From the NCBI RefSeq assembly GCF_040869045.1, contig NC_090323.1:156198426-156262425 (forward strand): a DNA stretch of 64,000 nt, written 5' to 3'. The notes beneath the pieces are model-generated. The model was given only the letters and a program-made list of their open reading frames with translations, had not been told where the DNA came from and ran no database searches. This document shows, piece by piece, positions 55,537 to 64,000 of this stretch. This DNA is from Eurosta solidaginis. Its lineage: Eukaryota; Arthropoda; Insecta; Diptera; Tephritidae. Position 1 is the first letter of the stretch; each line of letters starts with the position of its first letter. The position numbers and the translations under genes are program-made.

Positions 55537-56164
55537 GTTCAGAAGCTGGGAAAATGTATTAGAATATTGTCCACGAGTATCGCGAAGGTTTAAACAAAAA
55601 AATCTGCTATGTTAAATATGCAAATTCGTACATAATTTGTGCAAAAAAGACCTAATTCTGCTAATGCACGTGCCGGAGCGCTAGGGCTCCAAAAAGCAGC
55701 GACGCCAACATTGCGAAATATATATATACGTAAAACGGCAAGTTTAAATAGCTTTGCGCATATATTTGCAAATTCAACGTATGTGAGAGCGAGAAGAAAA
55801 TATCATACAACGAGAAATATACGTATACATGAATTGAGGGTTGAAATTCAAATTTCAACAGCGACATCAAGTGGGTAACGGAAGAAAATGAAGTACGAAA
55901 ACGTCAACGATAAGTAAGAACGAGCAACGTCGAAAACGTAGTAACGAATATAAACGTCAACGAAGTGATGACCAGCGAATGTAAACAAAGTTAAACGAGT
56001 TTTGAAGTATGAAATCAAAACAAAAACGACAAACGATACGAGCTGTGAAATACATGTATGAGCGTATGTTAGTGTGTGCATTGTTGTGCATATAAAAACG
56101 AAAGCGAAGTAATAACAAATACATAAAATAAAACACGAATTTTAGTAAACAAGAATTTGTAAAA
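55537..56164 (+). other. Leader of the SAP-gag gypsy
   Basis: Non-coding, purine- and ACG-rich sequence (GTCAACGATAAGTAAGAACG) between LTR and gag. A short frame at 55,639-55,878 has no recognised motif. It presumably holds priming and packaging signals. Confidence 0.6.
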
Positions 56165-59100
56165 ATGCCGAAAATAACTGAATTGAAAATTGAACAGCTA
56201 AAAGCCATTCTACGTGAAAAAGGGTTAAGCACACTAGGAACCAAAGCGGAGCTAGTAACGCGAGTGGGAGATGCAGTTGGCTCAGATGAAGTTGATGTAC
56301 CAATACCAGTAAATGCTGGGCTACAAGAACAAATGAATGATCTTCGAAGTATGATGGAAAGTGTTATGAGTATGATTGAGCAACGCACAAATAGTACAAA
56401 TACAAATGAGCCAAACAGAAATGAAAATGAAAATTGTAACAATTTCGTAGTAACACCAAGCTACAAGCCAGCTTATAGTTTTCGGTCGATTAAAGAGATT
56501 GCGGATATGATACCGGAATTTGACCCTACAAATACTCAAACGTTAACAGTAGAGCAATTTATTGCGCGTATTGGAAGCGTAATGAATGCTTATCAGATAG
56601 AAGAAAAGTGTATTTTACTAGCGGTCTGTAGTCGGTTAAGAGGAGCAGCGCGTGTATGGTTGGATTCGTTGCCAACCGTACATACCAGTTGGAATGATTT
56701 TTCGGCAGAATTAAAAAGAGAGTTTAGTGTATCTTATGATGAAGCTCAAGTACATCGTATTATGCATAAGTCTGTGCGCAAAACAAGCGAGCGCATATCT
56801 GATTATTGTTTCAGAGTATATGCCCTGGGTAAACGTTTTCAATTAAGTGAATCAGCTATCATGCAATACACGCGACAAGGGTTGAATCACCGTGATTTAC
56901 AAATGGCTATAGCCGCCCAAAGATTTGATAGTGCTAAACAAATGCGTGAAGTAATAGAAGAGTGGTTAACTTACCGTGCTAGATCTACAAATTTTAAGCC
57001 AAATGTTGATAGTAAAACTGATTTCAAGAAGGTAACGCATCCAAGTGCTAGTAATAGTGAAGTAAAGAAGATTGTATGCTACAATTGTGGTGAAGTAGGC
57101 CATATTTCAAGCAAATGTACGAAAGAGCAAAAACGGGCAAGATGTGCTGATTGTGGTAAAGTTCACAAACGTGAGGAATCGGTTAATTGTGGTCATAAGC
57201 AATCTGCACACAGTGTTCGAAAAGCAGATATGTCACAAAGAGATAAATGTTTTGTAAAGAAAATTAACGTGAATGGCAAAATATTAGCAGCATTAATTGA
57301 TACAGGAAGCGAGTGTTGTTTAGTGCGTGAGTCAATGGCAAATATGTTGAACGTTAAATCAGAAGAGTGCTCTACATATTTAAATGGAATAAGTGGAGGC
57401 AGGTACATGATGCGAAAGAAATGTATGCTTGAAATTGCAATTGGTGAAACGAAGTTCAATATGCCAGTGTATATCGTTGACGATAATATGTTAGATACAG
57501 ATGTTTTACTTGGTCAAGATCTGATATCGCATAAAGACGTAGTGTTAAAAGTGGAGTATGGGCAATCAAAACTTGAAGCTAAGTGCCGCCGTGGTAATGT
57601 AACGCCTGATGATGAATGTTTCAAAAAGTTAACGTGTAATGTAAAAAACGATCATCAACGAAAAGTGCTCGAAGGGTTGCTATGCGAATACAAAGATGTG
57701 TTTTCAGATGGTTTGAACGGCATTGGTAAGTCACATTTGATTGAAATGCAAATTGTTTTAAATTCGAAAAAAGTTGTTTCACAAGCACCGTATAGAGTGC
57801 CGGCTCCAAAGCGAGCTATAGTAACGCAAATGATTAGTAGTCTTGAAGAAAACGATATCATAGAAAAATCATCATCGGAGTTTGCGAGTCCTATCGTATT
57901 GGTTAGAAAGAAAGATGGTAGTGACAGGCTTTGCGTGGACTATCGCCGATTGAATTTGATCGTAGAAAAAGAAAACTTTCCAGTTCCAAATATCGAGGAA
58001 CAACTGCACCAGGCTAAAAGATATAAATTTTTCACAATATTAGATTTGAATAGTGGGTATTATCAAATCCCTATTGCACCTGAGAGTAGAAAATATACTG
58101 CGTTTATAACTCCTGATGGGTTATATGAATTTAAGCGTATGCCGTTTGGTTTAAAAAACGCACCCATAGTTTTTCAACGCCTGATGGCAAAACTTAAAGA
58201 GCAAGTTCACGAAGAAGCTTTCATGGTATACATGGATGACATGTTAATAGGTGCTCAAACGTTTGAAGATATGACTGAAAAACTGAAGCTAGTTTTACAA
58301 GCCTTACATAATGCGGGCTTAACGTTGAATATAAGAAAATGCGAATTCATGAAAGAAACTATTACATTTCTTGGTCACGAGTTAACGCCAGAAGGTATTT
58401 TACCTGGAAAAATAAAAACGCAAGCTGTATGTAATTTTGCGACACCGACAAACGTTGCGGATGTACGTAGATTTTTAGGGCTAAGCGGTTATTTTAGGAA
58501 ATTTGTTCCCGGATACGCTATTATTTCCGAGCCACTTCGCAAATTGTTACGCAAAAATTACAAATTTGAGTGGACCAAGGCACAAGAAGCTGCATTTCAA
58601 CAATTAAAGTCCAAATTAGTATCACGACCAATATTAGTAGCATATCGAGTAGACACAGATCATGAGAGCCACACAGATGCAAGCTCACTTGGTTTAGCAG
58701 GTGTGCTGATGCAACGCGAAAAAGATGTTTTGCAACCTGTAGCGTACTATAGTAGAGCAACAAGCGTGGATGAAAAAAAGTTTCATAGCTACGAGCTTGA
58801 GACGTTGGCTGTTGTCGAGTCTCTTGAACGATTTAGATATTATATCTACGGCAAAAAAGTCAAAGTTAAAACTGACTGTAGCGCACTCAAAACGACCATG
58901 CAGAAAAGAGAACTCATACCACGAATCGCCAGATGGTGGTTACGAGTCCAAGACTACGATATCGAAATAGAGCATAGACCTGGTAATCATATGGAGCACG
59001 TTGATGCTTTGAGTCGGATTCCATATGAAGAAGCACAAACGATTGAGGAAGCAAGTTTACGTACGGATAAAGCTGTTATAGCAAAAGATGACTTTCTTTT

Positions 59101-60415
59101 TAGTATGCAACTACAAGATGAGCGAATTAAAGAAATTGTAAATGACATTAAAACGAGTAAAGAAATCAATGACAAAGACTACGTATTAGAACATGGAAGA
59201 CTTTTCCGAAAAGTTGACGACAAATTACTTTGGGTTGTACCACGAGCATTGCGTAATAAAGTGGTAGAAGATTGTCATGCACAAGCTGGACACATGGGTG
59301 TCGAAAAGACATTGCAACGAATAAAAGAGTATATGTGGTTTCCACGAATGCGTAATTTCGTTAAGAGTTTTATTCTGTCTTGCGTGGACTGCGCGTATTA
59401 CAAACGTAAAGGTGGTAAGCCTGAGATACGGTACCACTACGATGACATTGAACCGATCCCGTTTAGAACTATCCACATGGATCATTTGGGTCCATTTCCG
59501 AAAACCACTAAAGGTAAAGAACACTTACTGGTAATTGTCGATTCTTTCACGAAATTCACGATGTTGTATCCCGTTAAAAGTACATCAACGAAATATGTGA
59601 TCGAGGCATTGAACGAAGCAAGCAGTTATGTTGGGATGCCAATACGTGTGGTAACAGACAGAGGGTCAGCGTTTACATCTCGCGAATTCGAAAAGTATTG
59701 TTTCGAAAACGATGTAAAACACGTACTCACAGCAGTACGAACACCGAGAGCTAATGGTCATGCGGAACGAACAAACCGTACGATCCTATCAATGTTATTA
59801 CCGACGAACTCCAACGACAAGAAATGGGACGAAAATATTCGATGTGTACAGTGGTGCATAAATACAATGAAAAATAGTACCACTGGTTGCACACCCCATG
59901 AACTTTTGTATGGATATAAGCCTCGCGATATTCTGCGTAATAGAATTATTTTAAGTCTTCAAGCAAATGATGAAGCACTTGACAACGAGCAGTTAACTAA
60001 CTTACGTGAGACAGCAGCGAAAAGAATAAACGAAAAACGAGCAGCAGCAAAATCGCGTTTTGACACAAAATATGCAGCACCGAAGAAGTTTCAAGAAGGT
60101 GACTTAGTTTTAGTGGAATACGAAGCACCAAGCACGGGTACGTCTAGAAAATTAGAGCAACGATATAAAGGTCCTTTTGTAATCACCAAAGTCCTTGATA
60201 ACGATCGATATGTTATCGAAGACTTGCCACAGACCAGACGAACACGAAATCACTATATATCAGTTTATGCAATCGACAAATTGAAACGTTGGTGTTTATT
60301 ACCGGAAGACGATAGTAATAATGAAGATGCTGAAAACTATAACGAGTTGAGCGAGGGCGCTCAAGGTCGTCAGGAGAGGCCGACTGTAAATGATAATAAT
60401 ATAAGTCATGCCTGA
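56165..60415 (+). CDS. Gag-pol polyprotein, 1,416 residues, single uninterrupted frame
   Basis: The ATG at 56,165 opens a SAP domain at about residues 3-38 (ELKIEQLKAILREKGLSTLG then TKAELVTRV). Gag capsid text follows (RLRGAARVWLDSLPTVHTSW). A CCHC knuckle, CYNCGEVGHISSKC, is near 305-318, with a second Cys/His cluster (CADCGKVHKREES) after it. The protease is LIDTGSECCLV near 378. RT has the palm YMDD at 689-692. RNase H begins HTDASSLGLAGV with Asp838. The integrase zinc segment is HAQAGHMG...CVDC, then the core Asp1106, Asp1165 and Glu1201, a D,D-35-E spacing. No frameshift separates gag from pol, unlike many gypsy elements. The stop lies 31 bp inside the 3' LTR. All catalytic motifs look intact. 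Confidence 0.96.
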   Translation: MPKITELKIEQLKAILREKGLSTLGTKAELVTRVGDAVGSDEVDVPIPVNAGLQEQMNDLRSMMESVMSMIEQRTNSTNTNEPNRNENENCNNFVVTPSYKPAYSFRSIKEIADMIPEFDPTNTQTLTVEQFIARIGSVMNAYQIEEKCILLAVCSRLRGAARVWLDSLPTVHTSWNDFSAELKREFSVSYDEAQVHRIMHKSVRKTSERISDYCFRVYALGKRFQLSESAIMQYTRQGLNHRDLQMAIAAQRFDSAKQMREVIEEWLTYRARSTNFKPNVDSKTDFKKVTHPSASNSEVKKIVCYNCGEVGHISSKCTKEQKRARCADCGKVHKREESVNCGHKQSAHSVRKADMSQRDKCFVKKINVNGKILAALIDTGSECCLVRESMANMLNVKSEECSTYLNGISGGRYMMRKKCMLEIAIGETKFNMPVYIVDDNMLDTDVLLGQDLISHKDVVLKVEYGQSKLEAKCRRGNVTPDDECFKKLTCNVKNDHQRKVLEGLLCEYKDVFSDGLNGIGKSHLIEMQIVLNSKKVVSQAPYRVPAPKRAIVTQMISSLEENDIIEKSSSEFASPIVLVRKKDGSDRLCVDYRRLNLIVEKENFPVPNIEEQLHQAKRYKFFTILDLNSGYYQIPIAPESRKYTAFITPDGLYEFKRMPFGLKNAPIVFQRLMAKLKEQVHEEAFMVYMDDMLIGAQTFEDMTEKLKLVLQALHNAGLTLNIRKCEFMKETITFLGHELTPEGILPGKIKTQAVCNFATPTNVADVRRFLGLSGYFRKFVPGYAIISEPLRKLLRKNYKFEWTKAQEAAFQQLKSKLVSRPILVAYRVDTDHESHTDASSLGLAGVLMQREKDVLQPVAYYSRATSVDEKKFHSYELETLAVVESLERFRYYIYGKKVKVKTDCSALKTTMQKRELIPRIARWWLRVQDYDIEIEHRPGNHMEHVDALSRIPYEEAQTIEEASLRTDKAVIAKDDFLFSMQLQDERIKEIVNDIKTSKEINDKDYVLEHGRLFRKVDDKLLWVVPRALRNKVVEDCHAQAGHMGVEKTLQRIKEYMWFPRMRNFVKSFILSCVDCAYYKRKGGKPEIRYHYDDIEPIPFRTIHMDHLGPFPKTTKGKEHLLVIVDSFTKFTMLYPVKSTSTKYVIEALNEASSYVGMPIRVVTDRGSAFTSREFEKYCFENDVKHVLTAVRTPRANGHAERTNRTILSMLLPTNSNDKKWDENIRCVQWCINTMKNSTTGCTPHELLYGYKPRDILRNRIILSLQANDEALDNEQLTNLRETAAKRINEKRAAAKSRFDTKYAAPKKFQEGDLVLVEYEAPSTGTSRKLEQRYKGPFVITKVLDNDRYVIEDLPQTRRTRNHYISVYAIDKLKRWCLLPEDDSNNEDAENYNELSEGAQGRQERPTVNDNNISHA

Positions 60416-60752
60416 GTAGAGGCTGATCAACCAAAGTTAACATATGAATCACCTTGTAACGATGGGAGAACAGGCACTTGAATCACCCTGTATGATGAAA
60501 TTACAAAAAGGCACGAAGCAGTTGTTGCTGAGTCGTCATCGTGTTAACGTTTTAACGAAATGTAATTGAAATTATCAATCTAATTAAATATCCTTAAATA
60601 TCCTTTATTACTTTTTAAAAACAACTATTCAATACAACAATTAAAGAAAGTGAATTAATGTCCATTTAAACTCTAACTAAACGTGTTTGATTTAAACTCG
60701 ACCATCCGACCACGCCTAATCGTAAGTAATGGACACATTAATCCCTCTTTCA
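60385..60752 (+). repeat. 3' LTR of the SAP-gag gypsy (368 bp)
   Basis: Same sequence as the 5' LTR. A short purine tract (CAGGAGAGG) ends a few bases before it. The first 31 bases also encode the last ten residues of gag-pol. Confidence 0.95.
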
Positions 60753-60756
60753 CTAG

Positions 60757-60840
60757 GGTCTCGAGATATAGGCCAAAACATGGACCCGGATACCCCTAAA
60801 ATGTGTGTGTATTATGCATATCAAATGGAAGCTGTTGCTG
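60757..60840 (+). repeat. Partial 129-bp unit between the gypsy and the right foldback arm
   Basis: Continues the unit cut by the gypsy (GGGTCTCGAGATATAGGCC ... AAAATGTGTGTG ... ATATCAAATGGAAGCTGTTG) up to the start of the right arm. Confidence 0.75.
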
Positions 60841-61372
60841 TTTTCATTGTGATATTCGATTTAGTCGCATCAACCTGCCAAAACTGATAAATATGCACGC
60901 GAAGCCGAAATAGAGACATGAATTAATAATACCCACATACCTACATACATATGTACTTCCTATTCGATTTGCCTGAAATTTGGTATACAAATTTGCCTAT
61001 ATTAGTATTTAAGATGCTTTTTTTCCGGGAAGTAGACCAGAGACAGACTGGGACTGGGATTAGGACTAGGACTGAGACTGAGACTGAGTCTCGGAGGGGA
61101 CTGGAATAAAATACATACCACCCTAAAGGATGAAGAAGAATGAGAAAAACTAGAGAGAAGAGAAAAGAGAGAAGGAGGAGGAGACTGAGAAAGAGATAGA
61201 ATGAGACGAAGATGGAGATAGATAAAGCGAAAAAGACGGAGAGAGGAGTGAGTAAAAAGATTAGGAAAAAGTGGAGAGGTGGGAGGGCAATGTCAACGGA
61301 AAAAGCTTATTAAAATGTATGCAGATAGACCAAATTTAGAGCAGAACAACGTCTGCCGGGTCTGCTAGAATA

Positions 61373-61600
61373 TTATATACCCCATATAAACTGTAATTTT
61401 TTGCCCCTTTTTACGGCTAGAAGCTTAAAATTTCATGAAATACTTACGTTTACGTCATATGTTGTTGAAATACCTGATTCGTAGTCATACTTTTTACATG
61501 CAAACCACAAAAAATGTGAAACTTTGCATCCTCACACAAAGTACCTACCTATTTTTGTAATTTTTTTTAACCTTTACATTAAGTTGCTTTCATGTTTGTC
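61373..61600 (-). mobile_element. Left part of a satellite-bearing element, reversed
   Basis: Complement of about 25,600-25,780 (GGCTAGAAGCTTAAAATTTC, CATCCTCACACAAAGTACCT). With 52,321-52,824 it brackets the array, foldback and gypsy nest, as if these had inserted into, or recombined with, one reversed copy. Confidence 0.7.
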
Positions 61601-62480
61601 CCCTCATTTCCATACGAATTTTTGACCCACGGAAAAGTCTTTTTCGGCAACTTCCCTTTGAGCTAAACACTTGATACTTAGAACATAGTTCAGATCTGAG
61701 AGACATTACAATGAAAGTGAAAAAACCATCCGCTAGGTTTCGCACGGATCTACATATACAGAAAATTAATTTTAAAATGGTAATATTGCGATCGACTTTA
61801 ACTAACTTCTCGGTGATCCAAAAACTTCAAACTTAGCACATAGTTTGCGAGTCGATGGCACTATAATTTGTGGAAAACAAACTGCCGCCAGGTGGCAGAA
61901 AATCCCTGAAAAAACGTAGGTAATCTTGCAATCGATTTTTGGGCAACTTCCTGGTAAGCTGGAGATATGAAGCTTGAGTCGTAAGTCAGAACTCGGTGAT
62001 AATACAATATTTTAGCAAAAAAATTCTGCTAGGTGGCGCATGGATCGAAATATTAGGAAAATTAATTTTAATTTGGGAATCTTTCCGCTTACCTAGATAC
62101 TTGTAGCTTAGCACATAGTTCGAAACCCGGTGACAATACAATCTACAGAAAACAAAATTCCGCTAGGTGGCGCGCTAAGTGAGATAACTAAAAATTCTTG
62201 AAAAACGAGGGGAATCTTGCAATCGATTTTTGAGTAACTTCCCGGTGAGCTGGAGACATGAAACTTAGGGCTTAAGTCAGAACCCGGTGGCAATGCAATA
62301 TTTTATCAAAAAAAAAAAAAAATTCCGCTAGGCGGCGCATAGATCGAGATATTGAGGAAACTAGTTTTAAACTGGGAATCTTGCAATCGACTTTTAACTA
62401 ACTTCCTGGATATCTAGAGATTTGAAACCTGAAATATAGTTTAAAATTCGGTGGCAGTGCAATGTTTGATCAAAAAATTT
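61600..62480 (+). repeat. ~150-bp degenerate tandem repeat carrying CCGCTAGGTGGCGC-type motifs
   Basis: The motif CCGCTAGGTGGCGC or a variant recurs at about 61,730, 61,885, 62,027, 62,160 and 62,325. Between occurrences lie CTTCCCGGTGAGCTGGAGA-like, AACTTAGCACATAGTTC-like and GAACCCGGTGGCAATGCAAT-like segments in constant order. Units have diverged strongly, so the array is old. Frames over it are not genes. Confidence 0.75.
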
Positions 62481-62920
62481 GAGCTACGTAACGCACAAGT
62501 CGAACTATTTAGAAGATTAGCCCATACCTTCATGGCTAGCCTCCTGAGTGTTGCAGGCGTTGGAGAATTCCACGTCGTTGAAGGCCCAACTCAATGCACG
62601 TCCTTGCATACTTTTAGGCGTACGCGACTTTCACCACGATTTTTCTAGACTTTCAGGCGTATGCGAATTTCACCACGATTTTCAGCTGTACAAATTAAGT
62701 AGCGGACAGACGTGGTGGAATTCTCTTGTCATGATGCGAGGTGCAATTCTGTTGTTTTCGCCAGTGTTGTCAGCGAAAATTCCACTAATTCTATTAATTC
62801 TTGCTATTCTGAACAAATAAAGATACGAATTTTCACTTAGGAATTACTTAAATTACTAATCAAAGTTGCAATTGCCTTTTTGTAGGCACTACTAAAAAAT
62901 TGAAAATAAAAAGATGATAA
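62481..62920. other. No recognised gene
   Basis: Contains two GGCGTAYGCGAMTTTCACCACGA-like copies near 62,617 and 62,652 (a 35-bp direct repeat). A frame of 90 codons at 62,548-62,820 shows no known domain. Confidence 0.4.
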
Positions 62921-64000
62921 AACAAGTAAGGAAGGCTAAGTTCGGGTGTAACCGAACATTACATACTCAGCTGAGAGCTTTTAGATAAAATAAGGGAAAA
63001 TCGCCATGTAGGAAAATGAACCTAGGATAACCATGGAATGTGTTTGTATGACATGGGTATCAAATGGAAGGTACTAAGAAGTATTTTAAAACCGAGTGGG
63101 CCATAGTTCTATAGGTCGACGCCATTTCGGGATGTCGCCATAAAGGTGGACCAAGAGTGACTCTAGAATGTGTTTGTACGATATGGGTATCAAACGAAAG
63201 GAGTTAATGAGTATTTTAATTGGGAGTGGGCCTTAGTTCTATAGGTGGACGCCTTTTCGAGATATCGCCATAAAGGTGGACCAGGGGTGACTATAGAATG
63301 TGTTTGTACGATAAGGGTATCAAATTAAAGGTATTAATGAGAGTTTTAAAAGGGAGTGGTGGTAGTTGTATATGTGAAGGCGTTTTCGAGATATCGACCA
63401 AAATGTGGACCAGGGTGACCCAGGAACATCATCTGTTGGGTACCGCTAATTTATTTATATATGTAATACAACGAACAGTATTCCTGCCAAGATTCCAAGG
63501 GATTTTGATTTCGCCCTGCAAAACTTTTTCATTTTATTCTACATAATATGGAAGGTGTCACACCCATTTTACAAAGTTTTTTCAAAAGTTATATTTTGCG
63601 TTGATAAAACAATCCAATTACCATGTTTCATCCCTTTTTTCATATTTGGTATAGAGTTATGGCATTTTTTTCATTTTTCATAATACTCTATATCGAAAAA
63701 GTGGGCGTGGTCATAGTCGGATTTCGGCCATTTTTTATACAAAGATAATGTGAGCTCAGATAAGTACGTGAACTAAGTGTAGTAAAGATATATCCATTGT
63801 TGCTCAAGTTATCGTGTTAAGGGCCGAGCGGAAGGACAGACGGTCGACTGTGTATTTCGCCCGTTTTCACAGAAAACAGGTATCGTCATAGAGCATATGC
63901 CCCTACCAAATTTCACAAAGATTGGTTAATTTTTGTTCAACTTATGGCATTAAAAGTATCCTAGACAAATTAAATGAAAAAGGGCGGAGCCAAGCTCATT
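62921..64000 (-). mobile_element. CACGCCC-family repeat, long form, cut by the window end
   Basis: Starts AACAAGTAAGGAAGGCTAAG and CATTACATACTCAGCTGAGA. A shortened 129-bp array (62,990-63,420) follows, then boxes GTGGGCGTGG near 63,701 and further family text to the end. Same orientation and order as 40,469-42,560. Confidence 0.8.

Larger units (their letters stand above)
55169..60752 (+). mobile_element. Young, apparently intact Ty3/gypsy element with SAP-domain gag
   Basis: Two 368-bp LTRs (TGTAAATGATAA ... CCCTCTTTCA) appear identical letter for letter. CTAG is duplicated at 55,165-55,168 and 60,753-60,756, and rejoining the flanks restores the satellite text GTGACTAGGGTCTCGAG. A 628-bp leader precedes a single long gag-pol ORF that ends inside the 3' LTR. 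There is no env. I find no standard TGG-type primer site directly after the 5' LTR (GTTCAGAAGCTGGGAAAATG), so its priming may be unusual. Identical LTRs and an open frame mean a very recent insertion, possibly still mobile. Confidence 0.95.
54371..61367. mobile_element. Long inverted-repeat (foldback) element, host of the young gypsy
   Basis: The left arm at 54,371-54,926 and the right arm at 60,841-61,367 are reverse complements over more than 500 bp. Both begin CAGACCCGGCAGACGTTG reading inward. The arms include a CT-rich/GA-rich stretch with CAGTCC-type hexamers. Between them are partial 129-bp units in both orientations. TAGAATA is found on both flanks (near 54,363 and 61,365), a possible target duplication, though the left one also fits the satellite unit. 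Without the gypsy, the element is about 1.4 kb. No transposase ORF. Confidence 0.75.

Overview
The window is AT-rich nuclear DNA from a higher dipteran, most likely a tephritid fruit fly. This rests on dipteran-type copia, gypsy, mdg1/412-like and Transib elements, a tRNA-derived SINE with fly-type boxes, a TCAGTT initiator, and abundant dispersed repeats with CACGCCC boxes. The species assignment is inference. It is overwhelmingly transposon territory: a stack of nested insertions with one convincing host gene, a two-exon secreted S1-family serine protease at 14,888-18,467.

Layout. 1-5,288: dispersed repeats and unassigned sequence. 5,289-13,369: a complete but decayed Ty1/copia element on the minus strand. 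It has two LTRs, a GACAA target duplication, a copia-type half-tRNA primer site and a decayed gag-pol. It is itself interrupted by a 3.1-kb insertion (with a foldback element and a hAT-type MITE inside) and by another MITE in its 5' LTR. 14,824-18,467: the protease gene, whose 2.6-kb intron carries a SINE and a TTACGG-type minisatellite. 19,010-21,137: a CACGCCC-family repeat with a 129-bp tandem array. 21,906-22,690: a LINE remnant with an RNase H domain. 22,999-33,097: an mdg1/412-like LTR element broken by three insertions: a satellite-bearing element with a 152-bp array, a hAT transposon, and a short AT-rich insert. 33,110-34,620: three LINE scraps. 36,220-37,302: another CACGCCC repeat.

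37,954-50,755 is a Transib DNA transposon, a member of the family from which RAG1 descends. Its ends are V(D)J-like signals: heptamer CACAGTG, 22-bp spacer, nonamer GCAAAAATC, identical in arrangement at both ends, with a 5-bp CGACG target duplication. Its transposase is split by an errantivirus-like gypsy element (39,508-48,864, TGTA duplication). That gypsy carries a CACGCCC repeat in its leader, so the nest is three deep.

52,321-61,600 is a second nest: a satellite-bearing element, then a 129-bp tandem array and a long inverted-repeat element, then an apparently intact and very young Ty3/gypsy element (55,169-60,752). The young element has LTRs that look identical, a CTAG duplication and one 1,416-residue gag-pol ORF beginning with a SAP DNA-binding domain. 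61,600-62,480 holds a phased ~150-bp repeat with CTCF-like motifs. The window ends inside another CACGCCC repeat.

There is no operon-like cooperation between genes; the logic is one of successive insertion. The nest density suggests heterochromatin-like, large-intron or piRNA-cluster-like DNA, which the sequence alone cannot settle.
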